Source: DASUPK01 sp963843085
GTDB lineage: Bacteria > Actinomycetota > Thermoleophilia > Solirubrobacterales > 70-9
Reading direction: 5' to 3'
Length of the DNA: 64,000 bases
Assembly: GCA_963843085.1 (NCBI GenBank)
Contig: CAWJJG010000010.1
Span: 186,001 to 250,000, forward strand
Shown here: piece by piece, positions 21,238-29,555 of the stretch
Layout of the letters: each line of letters starts with the position of its first letter
How positions within the stretch are numbered: position 1 is the stretch's first letter
The notes under the pieces: generated by a model
Seen by the model: the letters and a program-made list of their open reading frames with translations, nothing else
What the model was told of the DNA's origin: nothing
Databases searched by the model: none
Position numbers and translations under genes: made by a program

Positions 21238-21744
21238 ATGGCCACCGCCGCGGCAAAGCGCGAGGAGCTCGTCCGCAAGCACGTCGAGGCCGAGAACGCC
21301 GCCGACTACGAGACGGCGCTCGCCACCTTCCAGCACCCCCGCTACGAGTACGTCGCCACCGACGAGGTCTACGACGGGACCGAGCAGGTGATGGCCCATT
21401 GGCGCGAGTTCGACCGCGCCTTCCCCGACCAGGAGATCGAGATCGTCAAGCTGCACACAGTGGACGACGCGGTCCTGATGGAGGCGATTGCCCGCGGAAC
21501 CCACACCGGCCCGTTTCGCGGCCTGCCGCCCACCGGACGCCGCTGGGAGCAGCAGTTCCTCGCCATCTTCGTCTTCGAGGACGAGGGCCTGGTCTGCGAG
21601 CGCGTCTACTACGACACCTCCACTGTGCTGCAGCAGCTCGGGATCGCCAGGGAGCCGACGAGCCTGACCGGCCGGCTCGAGACGGCTGCGAGCCACCCGC
21701 TGACGATCTCGCGCGGCATCGTGCGCCGGGTGATCGGGAGGTAG
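21238..21744 (+). CDS. SnoaL-like/NTF2-fold protein (first of a tandem pair)
   Basis: 168 residues: an N-terminal helix (VRKHVEAENAADYETALATF) followed by a cone-like alpha+beta barrel. FQHPRYEYVATDEVYDGTEQ, YDTSTVLQQLGI and FRGLPPTGRRWEQ are typical of SnoaL-like ester cyclase/isomerase proteins. Substrate is unknown, and many members are not enzymes. It starts at ATG nine bases after nadC, so it may share that transcript. The next gene is a clear tandem duplicate sharing the same motif order. Confidence 0.78.
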   Translation: MATAAAKREELVRKHVEAENAADYETALATFQHPRYEYVATDEVYDGTEQVMAHWREFDRAFPDQEIEIVKLHTVDDAVLMEAIARGTHTGPFRGLPPTGRRWEQQFLAIFVFEDEGLVCERVYYDTSTVLQQLGIAREPTSLTGRLETAASHPLTISRGIVRRVIGR

Positions 21745-21746
21745 GG

Positions 21747-22262
21747 ATGGCGCCCAGCGCAGCCATCAGGAAGAAGCGCGAGGAGATCGTCCGCGAGCAC
21801 ATGGACTCGGAGAACCGGCACGAGTTCGACGCCACGCTCGACACCTTCGAGCACCCCCGCTACGAGCTGATCGCCACCGGAGAGGTCTACGACGGGCCGG
21901 AGGAGGTCTCGGGCTACTACGAAGACACTCGCCGCGCCTTCCCGGATCAGCGCAATGAGCTGCTCGCCCTGCACCACGCTGACGAGGCGGTCCTGGTCGA
22001 GGCGGTCGTGCGCGGCACCCACAGGGGACCGCTGCGCAGCCTTCCTCCGACCGGCCGCGAGTTCGAACTGCCGATCCTCGCCATCTTCGTCTTCGACGGC
22101 GACGAGCTCGTCTGCGAGCGCGTCTACTTCGACCAGACGACGGTGCTTCGCCAGCTCGGCATCGCGCGCGATCCGCTCAGCATCACCGGCCGGCTCCAGA
22201 CGCTGATGACCCACCCGCTGACGATCGGGCGGGGCGTCATCCGCCGGGTCACCGGCCGCTAG
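21747..22262 (+). CDS. SnoaL-like/NTF2-fold protein (second of a tandem pair)
   Basis: 171 residues from ATG 21747, two bases after its twin; GGGAGGTAGGG provides the ribosome-binding site. Shared segments with the first copy include TFEHPRYELIATGEVYDGPE, FDQTTVLRQLGIARDPLSIT and PLTIGRGVIRRVTGR. Variation is greatest in the helix around residues 60-90, where the pocket would lie. The divergence suggests two related functions or a heteromer (inference). Confidence 0.77.
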   Translation: MAPSAAIRKKREEIVREHMDSENRHEFDATLDTFEHPRYELIATGEVYDGPEEVSGYYEDTRRAFPDQRNELLALHHADEAVLVEAVVRGTHRGPLRSLPPTGREFELPILAIFVFDGDELVCERVYFDQTTVLRQLGIARDPLSITGRLQTLMTHPLTIGRGVIRRVTGR

Positions 22263-22264
22263 CT

Positions 22265-24868
22265 TCAGCAGTCGGTGCCGGCGGTCAGGGCGAGCGTCTT
22301 CCGCACGTCGGCCGTGACCTCGGGCGCGTGGTGTGCATCGATCGGGGCCGGCCTGCCGAGGTAGTACCCCTGGGCGAAATCGACGCCGAAGCGGCGGAGC
22401 GTGATCAGCGTGGCCGCGTCCTCAACTCCCTCGGCCACGGTCACCTGGCCGAGCCGGTGGGCGAGGCCGACGATCATGCGCACCAGGTACTGGTCCATGG
22501 AGCTGTCGGCGACGCCCTGAACGAACTCGATGTCGATCTTCAGCACCTGCGCCGGGATGTGCTTGAGATAACTGAGTGAGCTGAGGCCGGTTCCGAAGTC
22601 GTCGAGCGCCAGCCTGCAGCCGATTCGCTCGAGACGCTCCGCGAACCGGTGGGCGTGTTCCAGATTGGTGACCGCCGCAGTCTCGGTGATCTCGAAGGTC
22701 AGATTCTCCGGATCGACTCCTTCGTTGACCGCCTCCTCGAGCATCCCGATGATCTCGTCGTCGTCGATCGAGCGGCCCGAGAGATTGATCGCGAGCCGGC
22801 GTCCCGATCGCGCCAGCTCGAGCGCCCGGCGAACGACGAGCCTGTCGACATCTTGCATCAGGCCGAAGCGCTCCGCGGTGGGGAGGAAGGCGGCGGGCGG
22901 GATCACGTCCCCGTCCTCCTCAATCAGCCTCACGAGCAGCTCCTCGCTGTCGATCGTGTCGTTGCGCAGATCGATGATCGGCTGTGCGTAGAGGACGAGG
23001 CGATCGGCCTCGATCGCTGCTCGGACCTTGTCCACCCAGGTGAGCCGCTCGCTCCTCTGCCCGCGCCAGGCGACGGCGCCGCCGCCCTGCTGCTTGGCCT
23101 CGTAGAGGACGATGTCAGCGCGGACAATGAGGTCATCCGCCACGAGTTCCTCGTCGCCATTGAATGAGACGACACCGACACTCGCCTCAACGCTCGGTTC
23201 GGTCTGAGACTTGATCAGGCTCCTCAGCGAGCCGGCGAGCGCGAGGCCCTGGTCGAGGTACGCGTGTGGGACCAGGATCGCGAACTCGTCCCCCCCCAGC
23301 CTGCCGATGGTGTCGCTCTCGCGAAGCCGCTCCTTGAGCAGGATCGCGAGACGGCGGATCACCTCGTCGCCGATGTCGTGGCCGAAGGAATCGTTGACGA
23401 ACTTGAACGAGTCGAGGTCGAGCATCAACAGCGATCCTGAGCTCCGATAGCGCCGGGCGTGGCGGAGCTCCTTCTCGACCTCCTCGACGAACCGGCGGCG
23501 ATTGAAGAGGCCGCTGAGGGGATCGTGATCCGCCTGGTAGCGGAGCCGATCCTCGGCCGTGCGCTGGGCCGTGACGTCGTCGAACACGACCACCACGCCG
23601 ATGGCCTGACCGTCCTGCCTGATCGGCGCGGCCGTGTAGTCGACTGGGAAGCTCGTGCCGTCGGAGCGCCAGAACACCTCGTCGCCGACCCGCACCGGGG
23701 AGTCGCCCGAGAGGACCGCACGGATCGGGCAGTCCTCGGCTGGATAGGGAGTGCCGTTCGCTCTCGAGTGGTGGGTGAGCGAGTGCCCGTTCCGGCCGAT
23801 CAGCTCGCGTGTGCCGTAGCCGAGCATCTCGCAGGCAGCCGGATTGACGTAGGTCACGATGCCGTCGGGATCGGCTCGGAGGATCCCCTCCCCGGCGGTC
23901 GAGACGATCATCTGGTTGTCGCGGGCGATGTGCTTGTTCTCGTCTAGCGTGATCAGCAGGCGGATTGCGAGCAGGAGGATGGCCGCGGCCGCGCAGGCGA
24001 TCGTCGCCGTTCCGCCGGGGTGGTCCGGGCCCCGGACGAGGAGGAAGAGCGCCGGGATGGCGAACAGGGCGGTGAGCGCGTTGAACCCCGCCGCCGAGGT
24101 GCTGTCCCGGGTGGGCCTGCGCAGGGTCATCTGCGCGGCGGCGGACATCAGCACCCAGGTCGCCGCCCAGCCCGCGTCCAGGATGGTCCCGCCCGAGTAG
24201 GAGTCGGTCGCGAGCTGCCTGAAGTAGACGAGGTCAACGACGAAGAGGAGGATCGCGGCGGCCGAGATCGCGTAGTAGGAGGGACCCAGCCGGAGCCGGC
24301 CGGCGTAGGCGAGAACCAGAGCGAACGCGACGAAGGCCAGATCGAGCAGCGGATAGACCAGCTGGCCTTCCACGAAGTGCTCGGGGGCCGATGCCGAGCT
24401 GAGCATGTCGCCGAACAGGAGCGCGAACCCACCGGCGATGAGGACGAGGACGACGATCGTTCCGTCGAGCCAGACGAGCGGGCGAAGCGAGCGGCGATCG
24501 CCGAGATAGACGGCCACGGCGACCAGGATCAGCGGGTAGTAGGCGAGCCAGAGGTAGTCGGAGGGCGTGGGAAACGAGCTGAGGCCGTTCTGGACGAAGT
24601 CGAGGTTGATCTCACCCGCCGCGTAGAGGAGCTGCCCGATGCCGACCGCGCCCCAGACCAGGCGGAATCGGTCTGTACGGTTTGCGGCGACGAACAGCGT
24701 CGAGGCGGCGGCGAGGACCATCGATCCGTCGAACAGCGCCGACTGGAGCGTCTCGACACCGGGCACGTCGAGGACGATCATGGCGAGGGAAACCGAGACC
24801 GCCACCACGGCCAGTGCGAGCAGGATGCGTGCCGCCAGGGGCGTCCGTCGCTCCATTGCGTCTTGCAT
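22265..24868 (-). CDS. Membrane GGDEF-EAL protein with PAS domain (c-di-GMP turnover)
   Basis: 867 residues. Roughly nine hydrophobic segments fill residues 10-307, followed by a PAS domain (320-440, MIVSTAGEGILRADPDGIV). The GGDEF domain has intact LGGDEF (525-529) and an inhibitory-site RxxD at 516-519. The EAL domain reads EEL instead of EAL at 642-644 but keeps LALDDFGTG (756-761), FEITET, KIDIEFV, VAEGVED and QGYYLGRP. Both cyclase and phosphodiesterase activity are therefore possible. It probably senses a membrane or light/redox signal. It follows the glycosylase gene by 44 bases. Confidence 0.9.
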   Translation of the reverse strand: MQDAMERRTPLAARILLALAVVAVSVSLAMIVLDVPGVETLQSALFDGSMVLAAASTLFVAANRTDRFRLVWGAVGIGQLLYAAGEINLDFVQNGLSSFPTPSDYLWLAYYPLILVAVAVYLGDRRSLRPLVWLDGTIVVLVLIAGGFALLFGDMLSSASAPEHFVEGQLVYPLLDLAFVAFALVLAYAGRLRLGPSYYAISAAAILLFVVDLVYFRQLATDSYSGGTILDAGWAATWVLMSAAAQMTLRRPTRDSTSAAGFNALTALFAIPALFLLVRGPDHPGGTATIACAAAAILLLAIRLLITLDENKHIARDNQMIVSTAGEGILRADPDGIVTYVNPAACEMLGYGTRELIGRNGHSLTHHSRANGTPYPAEDCPIRAVLSGDSPVRVGDEVFWRSDGTSFPVDYTAAPIRQDGQAIGVVVVFDDVTAQRTAEDRLRYQADHDPLSGLFNRRRFVEEVEKELRHARRYRSSGSLLMLDLDSFKFVNDSFGHDIGDEVIRRLAILLKERLRESDTIGRLGGDEFAILVPHAYLDQGLALAGSLRSLIKSQTEPSVEASVGVVSFNGDEELVADDLIVRADIVLYEAKQQGGGAVAWRGQRSERLTWVDKVRAAIEADRLVLYAQPIIDLRNDTIDSEELLVRLIEEDGDVIPPAAFLPTAERFGLMQDVDRLVVRRALELARSGRRLAINLSGRSIDDDEIIGMLEEAVNEGVDPENLTFEITETAAVTNLEHAHRFAERLERIGCRLALDDFGTGLSSLSYLKHIPAQVLKIDIEFVQGVADSSMDQYLVRMIVGLAHRLGQVTVAEGVEDAATLITLRRFGVDFAQGYYLGRPAPIDAHHAPEVTADVRKTLALTAGTDC

Positions 24869-24912
24869 CGACCATTCGGCCAGTCCTCTACATGGGGGTT
24901 ACTACGGAGCCG

Positions 24913-25776
24913 CTACTTGAGCAGGCGCGAGAGACGCCGGTCCTTGAGGACGCGGCCCTCGGTCTGCTCCTGCGGGCAGTAGTTCATCTGGTGCTCGGAG
25001 AAGAAAACGGCCTCGATCGTCGTGCCGCAGCGCGGACACGGCTCTCCCTCACGCCGATGCACCTTGAGCGGCATCGGCATCTTGTCGGGGATCTCCGCGC
25101 CGATGACTTCCTCGTAGTGGTCGATCGCGTCGCCGAGGACATGCAGCGCGTCGTGGATCCCCTTCACCTCCTCGCCCCGCAGATCCGACCCCTTCTTGAA
25201 CGGGGACAGCTTCGCCTCCCATAGGATCTCGTCCACCCAGGACCGCCCGATGCCGGCGATGTCGCGCTGATGGCGAAGAAGAGGGTGAAGATGCCGTGGC
25301 TCGTCGATCGCCTCGCGAAGGTTCTCCAGCGGTGGGGCCGGCCAGGCGTCCGGGCCGAGGGTCGCGACCATCTCGTCCTCCTCGACCTCATCGTGACGCA
25401 GCAGCCTCGCCCAGGCCGCCTGCTTGGTGCCGAACTCACGCAGCCGCAGCTCACGCCCGTCGGCGATCCTGACCAGCAGGCGCGAACGGCGGTCCTTGAG
25501 CGAGGCCCGCTTGTCGAAGAGCTGCAGCCGGCCGGCCGACATCAAGTGGATCAGGAGCGTCAGTGGGCCGGCGCCGTCGGTGGATGAGAAATCGACGGCG
25601 AGCATCTTGCCGATCCGCCGCACGCCCTCGATCTGCGCACCGACCAGCGCGTCAAGACTTGGTTCGAATGTCTTCAGGGTCGCCACGCCGGCGGCAAGCG
25701 TGGATTCGACCTCGGCGCCATCGAGTGCGCTGCTCAGCCGGCGCGCGGTGATCTCCACTTCGGGCAGCTCGGGCAT
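24913..25776 (-). CDS. Formamidopyrimidine-DNA glycosylase (Fpg/Nei family)
   Basis: 287 residues starting MPELPEVEITARRL, so the catalytic Pro2 and Glu3 are present after removal of Met. RRIGKMLAVDF supplies the conserved Lys, and IAGIGRSWVDEILWEAKLSP is the helix-two-turn-helix, with Ser where Fpg has Asn. The C-terminal zinc finger keeps CPRC but the second half reads YCPQEQ, lacking the usual fourth Cys. It excises oxidised purines or pyrimidines; it may be a diverged Fpg/Nei paralogue rather than canonical MutM. It is divergent from nadA. Confidence 0.85.
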   Translation of the reverse strand: MPELPEVEITARRLSSALDGAEVESTLAAGVATLKTFEPSLDALVGAQIEGVRRIGKMLAVDFSSTDGAGPLTLLIHLMSAGRLQLFDKRASLKDRRSRLLVRIADGRELRLREFGTKQAAWARLLRHDEVEEDEMVATLGPDAWPAPPLENLREAIDEPRHLHPLLRHQRDIAGIGRSWVDEILWEAKLSPFKKGSDLRGEEVKGIHDALHVLGDAIDHYEEVIGAEIPDKMPMPLKVHRREGEPCPRCGTTIEAVFFSEHQMNYCPQEQTEGRVLKDRRLSRLLK

Positions 25777-25867
25777 GAACCAGAGGGTAGGGTGACGCTA
25801 ATCTTTAGTCAGTTCATTCGCCGGCCCCACGGGGCGGCGAACATCCATCGACAAGGAGCGGCTCGCC

Positions 25868-26896
25868 GTGCTTGAGCTTCCTACCGTCAACGAGCTTCCC
25901 GCCAAGCTGAGCGAGGAGGAGATCGCGACGCTGAGCGCGGAGGTCCGCGCGCTCGCGGCCGAGCGCAACGCCGTCATTCTCGCGCACAACTACCAGCTGC
26001 CCGAGCTGCAGGACGTGGCTGACTTCGTCGGCGACTCTCTCGGCCTCTCTCGCCAGGCGGCGAAGGCCGATGCCGAGGTGATCGAGTTCTGCGGCGTCCA
26101 CTTCATGGCCGAGACGGCCTCGGTCCTCTGTCCCGACAAGAAGGTGCTGATCGCCGACCTCGGCGCCGGCTGCTCGCTGGCGGAGTCGATCACCGCCGAT
26201 CAGCTCCGGGCCTGGAAGGCGGAGCATCCCGGGGCCGCGGTGGTCATGTACGTGAACACCTCGGCGGAGGTGAAGGCCGAGACCGACTACTGCTGCACGT
26301 CGGGCAACGCGGTCCAGGTCGTCGAGCACATCCTCCGCGAGCACGGGGAGGACACCGAAATCCTGTTCGGCCCCGACATGTGGCTGGGCGCCTTCGTCGA
26401 GCGCGAGACCGGGATCAAGGACGACCCGGACCGCCGCGCCCGCTTCCACATCTGGGACGGCGAGTGTCACGTCCACGCCGGGATTCGCCCCGATGACATC
26501 AAGACCGTTCGCGACGAGCATCCGAACGCCGAGTTCCTGATCCACCCGGAGTGCGGCTGTGCGACCCAGGCCATGGAGTACGTGGCCTCGGGTGACATCG
26601 ATCCCGAGGGGGTCCAGATGCTCTCGACCGGCGGGATGCTCTCCTACATGGAGAAGCACCCGGACGGCGAGTACATCGTCGCCACGGAGAACGGGATGCT
26701 CTACCCCCTCCAGAAGGAGGCCCCGCAGGCGAAGCTGATCGAGGCGAACCGAATGGCCTTCTGCAAGTACATGAAGATGATCACCCTGCCGAAGGTCCGG
26801 GACTCGCTCCGCGACGGCAAGTTCGAGGTGAAGGTCTCGCCCGAGATCGCCGCGAAGGCGAAGCTGCCGATCGAGCGCATGGTCGCAATCGGCTAG
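25868..26896 (+). CDS. nadA: Quinolinate synthase
   Basis: Condenses iminoaspartate with dihydroxyacetone phosphate to quinolinate, using a [4Fe-4S] cluster. 342 residues from GTG 25868 with AAGGAG upstream. NAVILAHNYQLPELQDVADF and VGDSLGLSRQAAKADAEVIE are the N-terminal signature. Three candidate cluster cysteines lie in FCGVHFMAETA, HPECGCATQAM and MAFCKYMKMI. The intergenic stretch to the divergent glycosylase is AT-rich (GCTAATCTTTAGTCAG at 25798-25811) and includes a GC hairpin near 25819-25839, a possible control site. Confidence 0.94.
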   Translation: MLELPTVNELPAKLSEEEIATLSAEVRALAAERNAVILAHNYQLPELQDVADFVGDSLGLSRQAAKADAEVIEFCGVHFMAETASVLCPDKKVLIADLGAGCSLAESITADQLRAWKAEHPGAAVVMYVNTSAEVKAETDYCCTSGNAVQVVEHILREHGEDTEILFGPDMWLGAFVERETGIKDDPDRRARFHIWDGECHVHAGIRPDDIKTVRDEHPNAEFLIHPECGCATQAMEYVASGDIDPEGVQMLSTGGMLSYMEKHPDGEYIVATENGMLYPLQKEAPQAKLIEANRMAFCKYMKMITLPKVRDSLRDGKFEVKVSPEIAAKAKLPIERMVAIG

Positions 26897-26932
26897 CGGC
26901 CGTCCACTTACGCATCTTTCAGCGAGTACCGA

Positions 26933-26938
26933 TGTAAT
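26933..26938 (+). promoter_or_regulatory. Possible -10 box for a leaderless protease mRNA
   Basis: TGTAAT lies six bases before ATG 26945, so transcription would begin at or next to the A of the start codon. No ribosome-binding site precedes that ATG. A -35 match is not evident. Confidence 0.3.
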
Positions 26939-26944
26939 CCCGGT

Positions 26945-28060
26945 ATGCGGAAGTCGCCCCGGTTCCTCGTCCCCGGCGCCCTCGCCGCCGCCGCGCTGCT
27001 TGCGCCGGCGACCGCACTCGGCCAGGACGGCGGGTCGGTTCAGCCGAAGATCGTCGGCGGGAGCACCGCATCGGTCTCGACCTACCCATGGCAGGCCGCG
27101 GTCGCCTATAGCACCGCGCAGAAGCCCGCCCAGAACGCGCATCAGCGCCAGTTCTGCGGCGGCTCGCTGCTCACCTCACGGATCGTCGTCACCGCTGGAC
27201 ATTGCGTTGCCGACACGGACCCAGACTGCTCGCTGACCTGTGCGATCAGCGACCCCGGCGGAGACGGCACCGCGAGGATCGACCCCAACGACGTCGACGT
27301 GGTCCTCGGGCGCAGCACCCTGAGCGACTCGAGCCAGGGGGCCGAGATCCCGGTCACCGCGATCATCCTCCGAGCGAACTTCAACGGGAACTATCAGGGC
27401 GACGGAGTGCCTCGCTACGACGTTGCCTATCTCGTGCTCCCTTCGCCATCCGGCCAGACGCCGATCAAGATCGCCGGCACGGACGAGGGCGCACTGTGGG
27501 ATGCGGGCAGCACCGCGGAGATCAGCGGCTGGGGGACCACCAGTGAGACGAGCGACACCGTTGACACGCTGCGCTCGGCGACCGTGGGCATGATCCCGGA
27601 CACCTCCTGTACGAGCCCGAGCGTCTACGGAAGCGACTTCGACCCCTCGACGATGCTCTGCGCCGGCAACCTCAACGGCGGCGTCGACAGCTGCTTCGGC
27701 GACAGTGGCGGGCCGCTCGAGGCCCCGCTCGAGGGCGGCGGATACAGGCTGATCGGCATCACCGGCTGGGGCGACGGGTGCGCGCGCGCCAATGCGCCGG
27801 GGGTCTACACGCGCGTCGCGGGGCCGGCGATGCGCTCGGTGATCGCGTCGGACGTCTCTGGCATCGATTCCGCCTACGGGCTTCCCGTCGAGAGCATCTT
27901 CGGCAGCGGTGGACAGCCGCGCACCGCCTCCGCGCCGGGCACCGCGAAGAAGGCCAAGAAGGCCAAGAAGGCTTTCAGGAAGTGCAAGCGGATCCACAAC
28001 CGCAAGAAGCGGCGGCGCTGCGTCAAGCGGGTCAGGGCACGGGCCAAGACCAAGGGGTGA
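26945..28060 (+). CDS. Secreted trypsin-like serine protease (S1) with Lys/Arg-rich tail
   Basis: 371 residues. The Sec signal peptide runs to about residue 25 (FLVPGALAAAALLAPATALG). Mature start KIVGGSTASVSTYPWQAAV is typical of activated chymotrypsin-fold enzymes. The triad is complete: VVTAGHC, YDVAYLVL and SCFGDSGGPLEAP. Primary specificity residue Asp in VDSCFGDSGG points to trypsin-like cleavage. The last ~40 residues are mostly Lys and Arg with two Cys (KKAKKAKKAFRKCKRI, RKKRRRCVKRVR). This matches tails on other exported proteins here. Confidence 0.9.
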   Translation: MRKSPRFLVPGALAAAALLAPATALGQDGGSVQPKIVGGSTASVSTYPWQAAVAYSTAQKPAQNAHQRQFCGGSLLTSRIVVTAGHCVADTDPDCSLTCAISDPGGDGTARIDPNDVDVVLGRSTLSDSSQGAEIPVTAIILRANFNGNYQGDGVPRYDVAYLVLPSPSGQTPIKIAGTDEGALWDAGSTAEISGWGTTSETSDTVDTLRSATVGMIPDTSCTSPSVYGSDFDPSTMLCAGNLNGGVDSCFGDSGGPLEAPLEGGGYRLIGITGWGDGCARANAPGVYTRVAGPAMRSVIASDVSGIDSAYGLPVESIFGSGGQPRTASAPGTAKKAKKAKKAFRKCKRIHNRKKRRRCVKRVRARAKTKG

Positions 28061-28108
28061 GCTGAGGAAACGCTCCCCGGCCTGGTGTAGGTTGCGCCCG
28101 GAGGGAAC

Positions 28109-28987
28109 GTGGAGACTTTCTTGCGGGTCGTGCTTGGGATCGTGCTGGCGGGCGCAGCGCTCGCGAAGCTTGCCTCCCCACGCGCCAGCATCGCGGCGAT
28201 GGCCAGCTTTGGCTTCGAGGGCGGCCCCCTGCGGCCGTTCGCCTGGGCCGGCCTGATTGCGGTCGAGCTTGGGCTCGCCGTCGCGGTGGTCCTCGGCTCG
28301 GACCCGGCCGCCTATCTGGCGAGCGGGCTGATGCTGCTCTTCGCGGCGCTCACGGTGGGCGCGCTGCTGCGCGGGCGCGCGGGAGCGCCGTGCGCCTGCT
28401 TCGGCCCGCGCTCGAAGGTCTCCTGGCTCGGCGTCCTCCGCAACCTCGCCCTCGCGGCCGCCCTCGCGCTGGTGCCGCAGGTCGATTCGATCGCGCTCGG
28501 CACCGACGCCTGGCTCGGGGTCGGGGTGGGGATCGCGCTGCTCGCCTGTCTCGGCCTGCTCGTCGCGGTCCTGGCGCTGGCGCGCGAGGTGGGGATGTTG
28601 CGCCTCCAGCTAGGGACCCAGGGGGCGCTCGAGATCACGGGGGAGGGCCCTGACGTCGGCTCCCGGGCCGACGCCCTGGCCAGCCGGCTCGCGGTGCCGG
28701 CCTCGAACGGCTCCGAGAGCCTCGGCCTGGCGGTCTTCAGCTCGGAGGGCTGCCATCTCTGCCAGACCCTGTCCCCGGCAATCGAGAACGTCGCGAACGA
28801 CCCGCTTGTGACCGTCGGAGTCTTCGACGAGGTCGCCGACGCGACGCTCTGGCGCGACCTCGGGATACCGGGCAGCCCGTTCGCGATCGCCACGGACGAT
28901 CGCGGCACCGTGCTGGCCAAGGGCACCTTCAACAACCTCGCCCAGCTCGAGAGCGTGCTGTCGACCGCGGTGCGGCGCCGTGCCTGA
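28109..28987 (+). CDS. MauE/DoxX-like membrane protein fused to a MauD-type thioredoxin domain
   Basis: 292 residues from GTG 28109, preceded by GGAGGGAAC. Four to five membrane helices form the MauE-like part, with the MauE-type APCACFGPRSKVSW motif near residues 92-105. The C-terminal half is a thioredoxin-like domain (VFSSEGCHLCQTLSPAIENV, CxxC near residue 213; IPGSPFAIATDD has the cis-Pro). In Paracoccus, MauE and MauD are needed to make disulfide-rich MauA. Here they are fused. It overlaps the next gene by eight bases, so the three genes to 31033 form one operon. Confidence 0.8.
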   Translation: METFLRVVLGIVLAGAALAKLASPRASIAAMASFGFEGGPLRPFAWAGLIAVELGLAVAVVLGSDPAAYLASGLMLLFAALTVGALLRGRAGAPCACFGPRSKVSWLGVLRNLALAAALALVPQVDSIALGTDAWLGVGVGIALLACLGLLVAVLALAREVGMLRLQLGTQGALEITGEGPDVGSRADALASRLAVPASNGSESLGLAVFSSEGCHLCQTLSPAIENVANDPLVTVGVFDEVADATLWRDLGIPGSPFAIATDDRGTVLAKGTFNNLAQLESVLSTAVRRRA

Positions 28988-29555
28988 GCATCTGGACCGC
29001 GCCACGGACGCCCTCGCGCGGGACACCTCGCGGCGCGGCTTCCTCGCTCGCGTGGGTGGTGCGCTGGTGGCCCTGACGGCGGCGCGGACCGTCGGCACGC
29101 TGATCGAACCGGGCGACTCGGAGGCCTTCCACTTCTGCGGGCACACCTTCACCACCGGTTCCTGCCCGCACCCGACGGGGTTGCCGCGGATCGATTCGCG
29201 CGGGCTTCCCCTCCGCGCCAGCGACGGTCATCCGGTCGACGACATCGGGCGGCCCGTGAATGACGCGGGCCAGCCGGTCGATGACGGCGGGAACCTCCTG
29301 CGCGACGCCGACGGCAGGCCGCTGCCTCCGGCGCCCCGGACCCAGCTCTGCAAGCGCACCGGCGACATCTACGGGTTTCACAGCCAGAACGACGGCTCCT
29401 GGTATCGCTGCTGCGGCGGCAAGGTTCGCCAGCTGCGCGACTGCTGCGCGCATCACAACACGCGGATCAACGGCGATGCCTCGCTCACCGGCTATTGCTT
29501 CTCGGGCCGCAAGGTGTTCTGCGTCCAGTACTACGACACCAAGGTGCCGTGCTGA
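28980..29555 (+). CDS. Tat-exported cysteine-rich protein, MauA-like (amine dehydrogenase light chain-like)
   Basis: 191 residues from GTG 28980. A twin-arginine signal is clear: DTSRRGFLARVGGALVALTA. The mature protein has ten cysteines, nine of them spread over its last two thirds (WYRCCGGKVRQLRDCCAHHN, YCFSG, VFCVQYY, VPC). Between them is a run of seven-residue repeats near residues 80-110 (GHPVDDI, GRPVNDA, GQPVDDG). The CCGG region recalls MauA, but there is only one Trp, so the two-Trp TTQ cofactor cannot form. Genomic position between MauE/D- and MauF-like genes supports a maturation substrate. Confidence 0.68.
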   Translation: MPEHLDRATDALARDTSRRGFLARVGGALVALTAARTVGTLIEPGDSEAFHFCGHTFTTGSCPHPTGLPRIDSRGLPLRASDGHPVDDIGRPVNDAGQPVDDGGNLLRDADGRPLPPAPRTQLCKRTGDIYGFHSQNDGSWYRCCGGKVRQLRDCCAHHNTRINGDASLTGYCFSGRKVFCVQYYDTKVPC

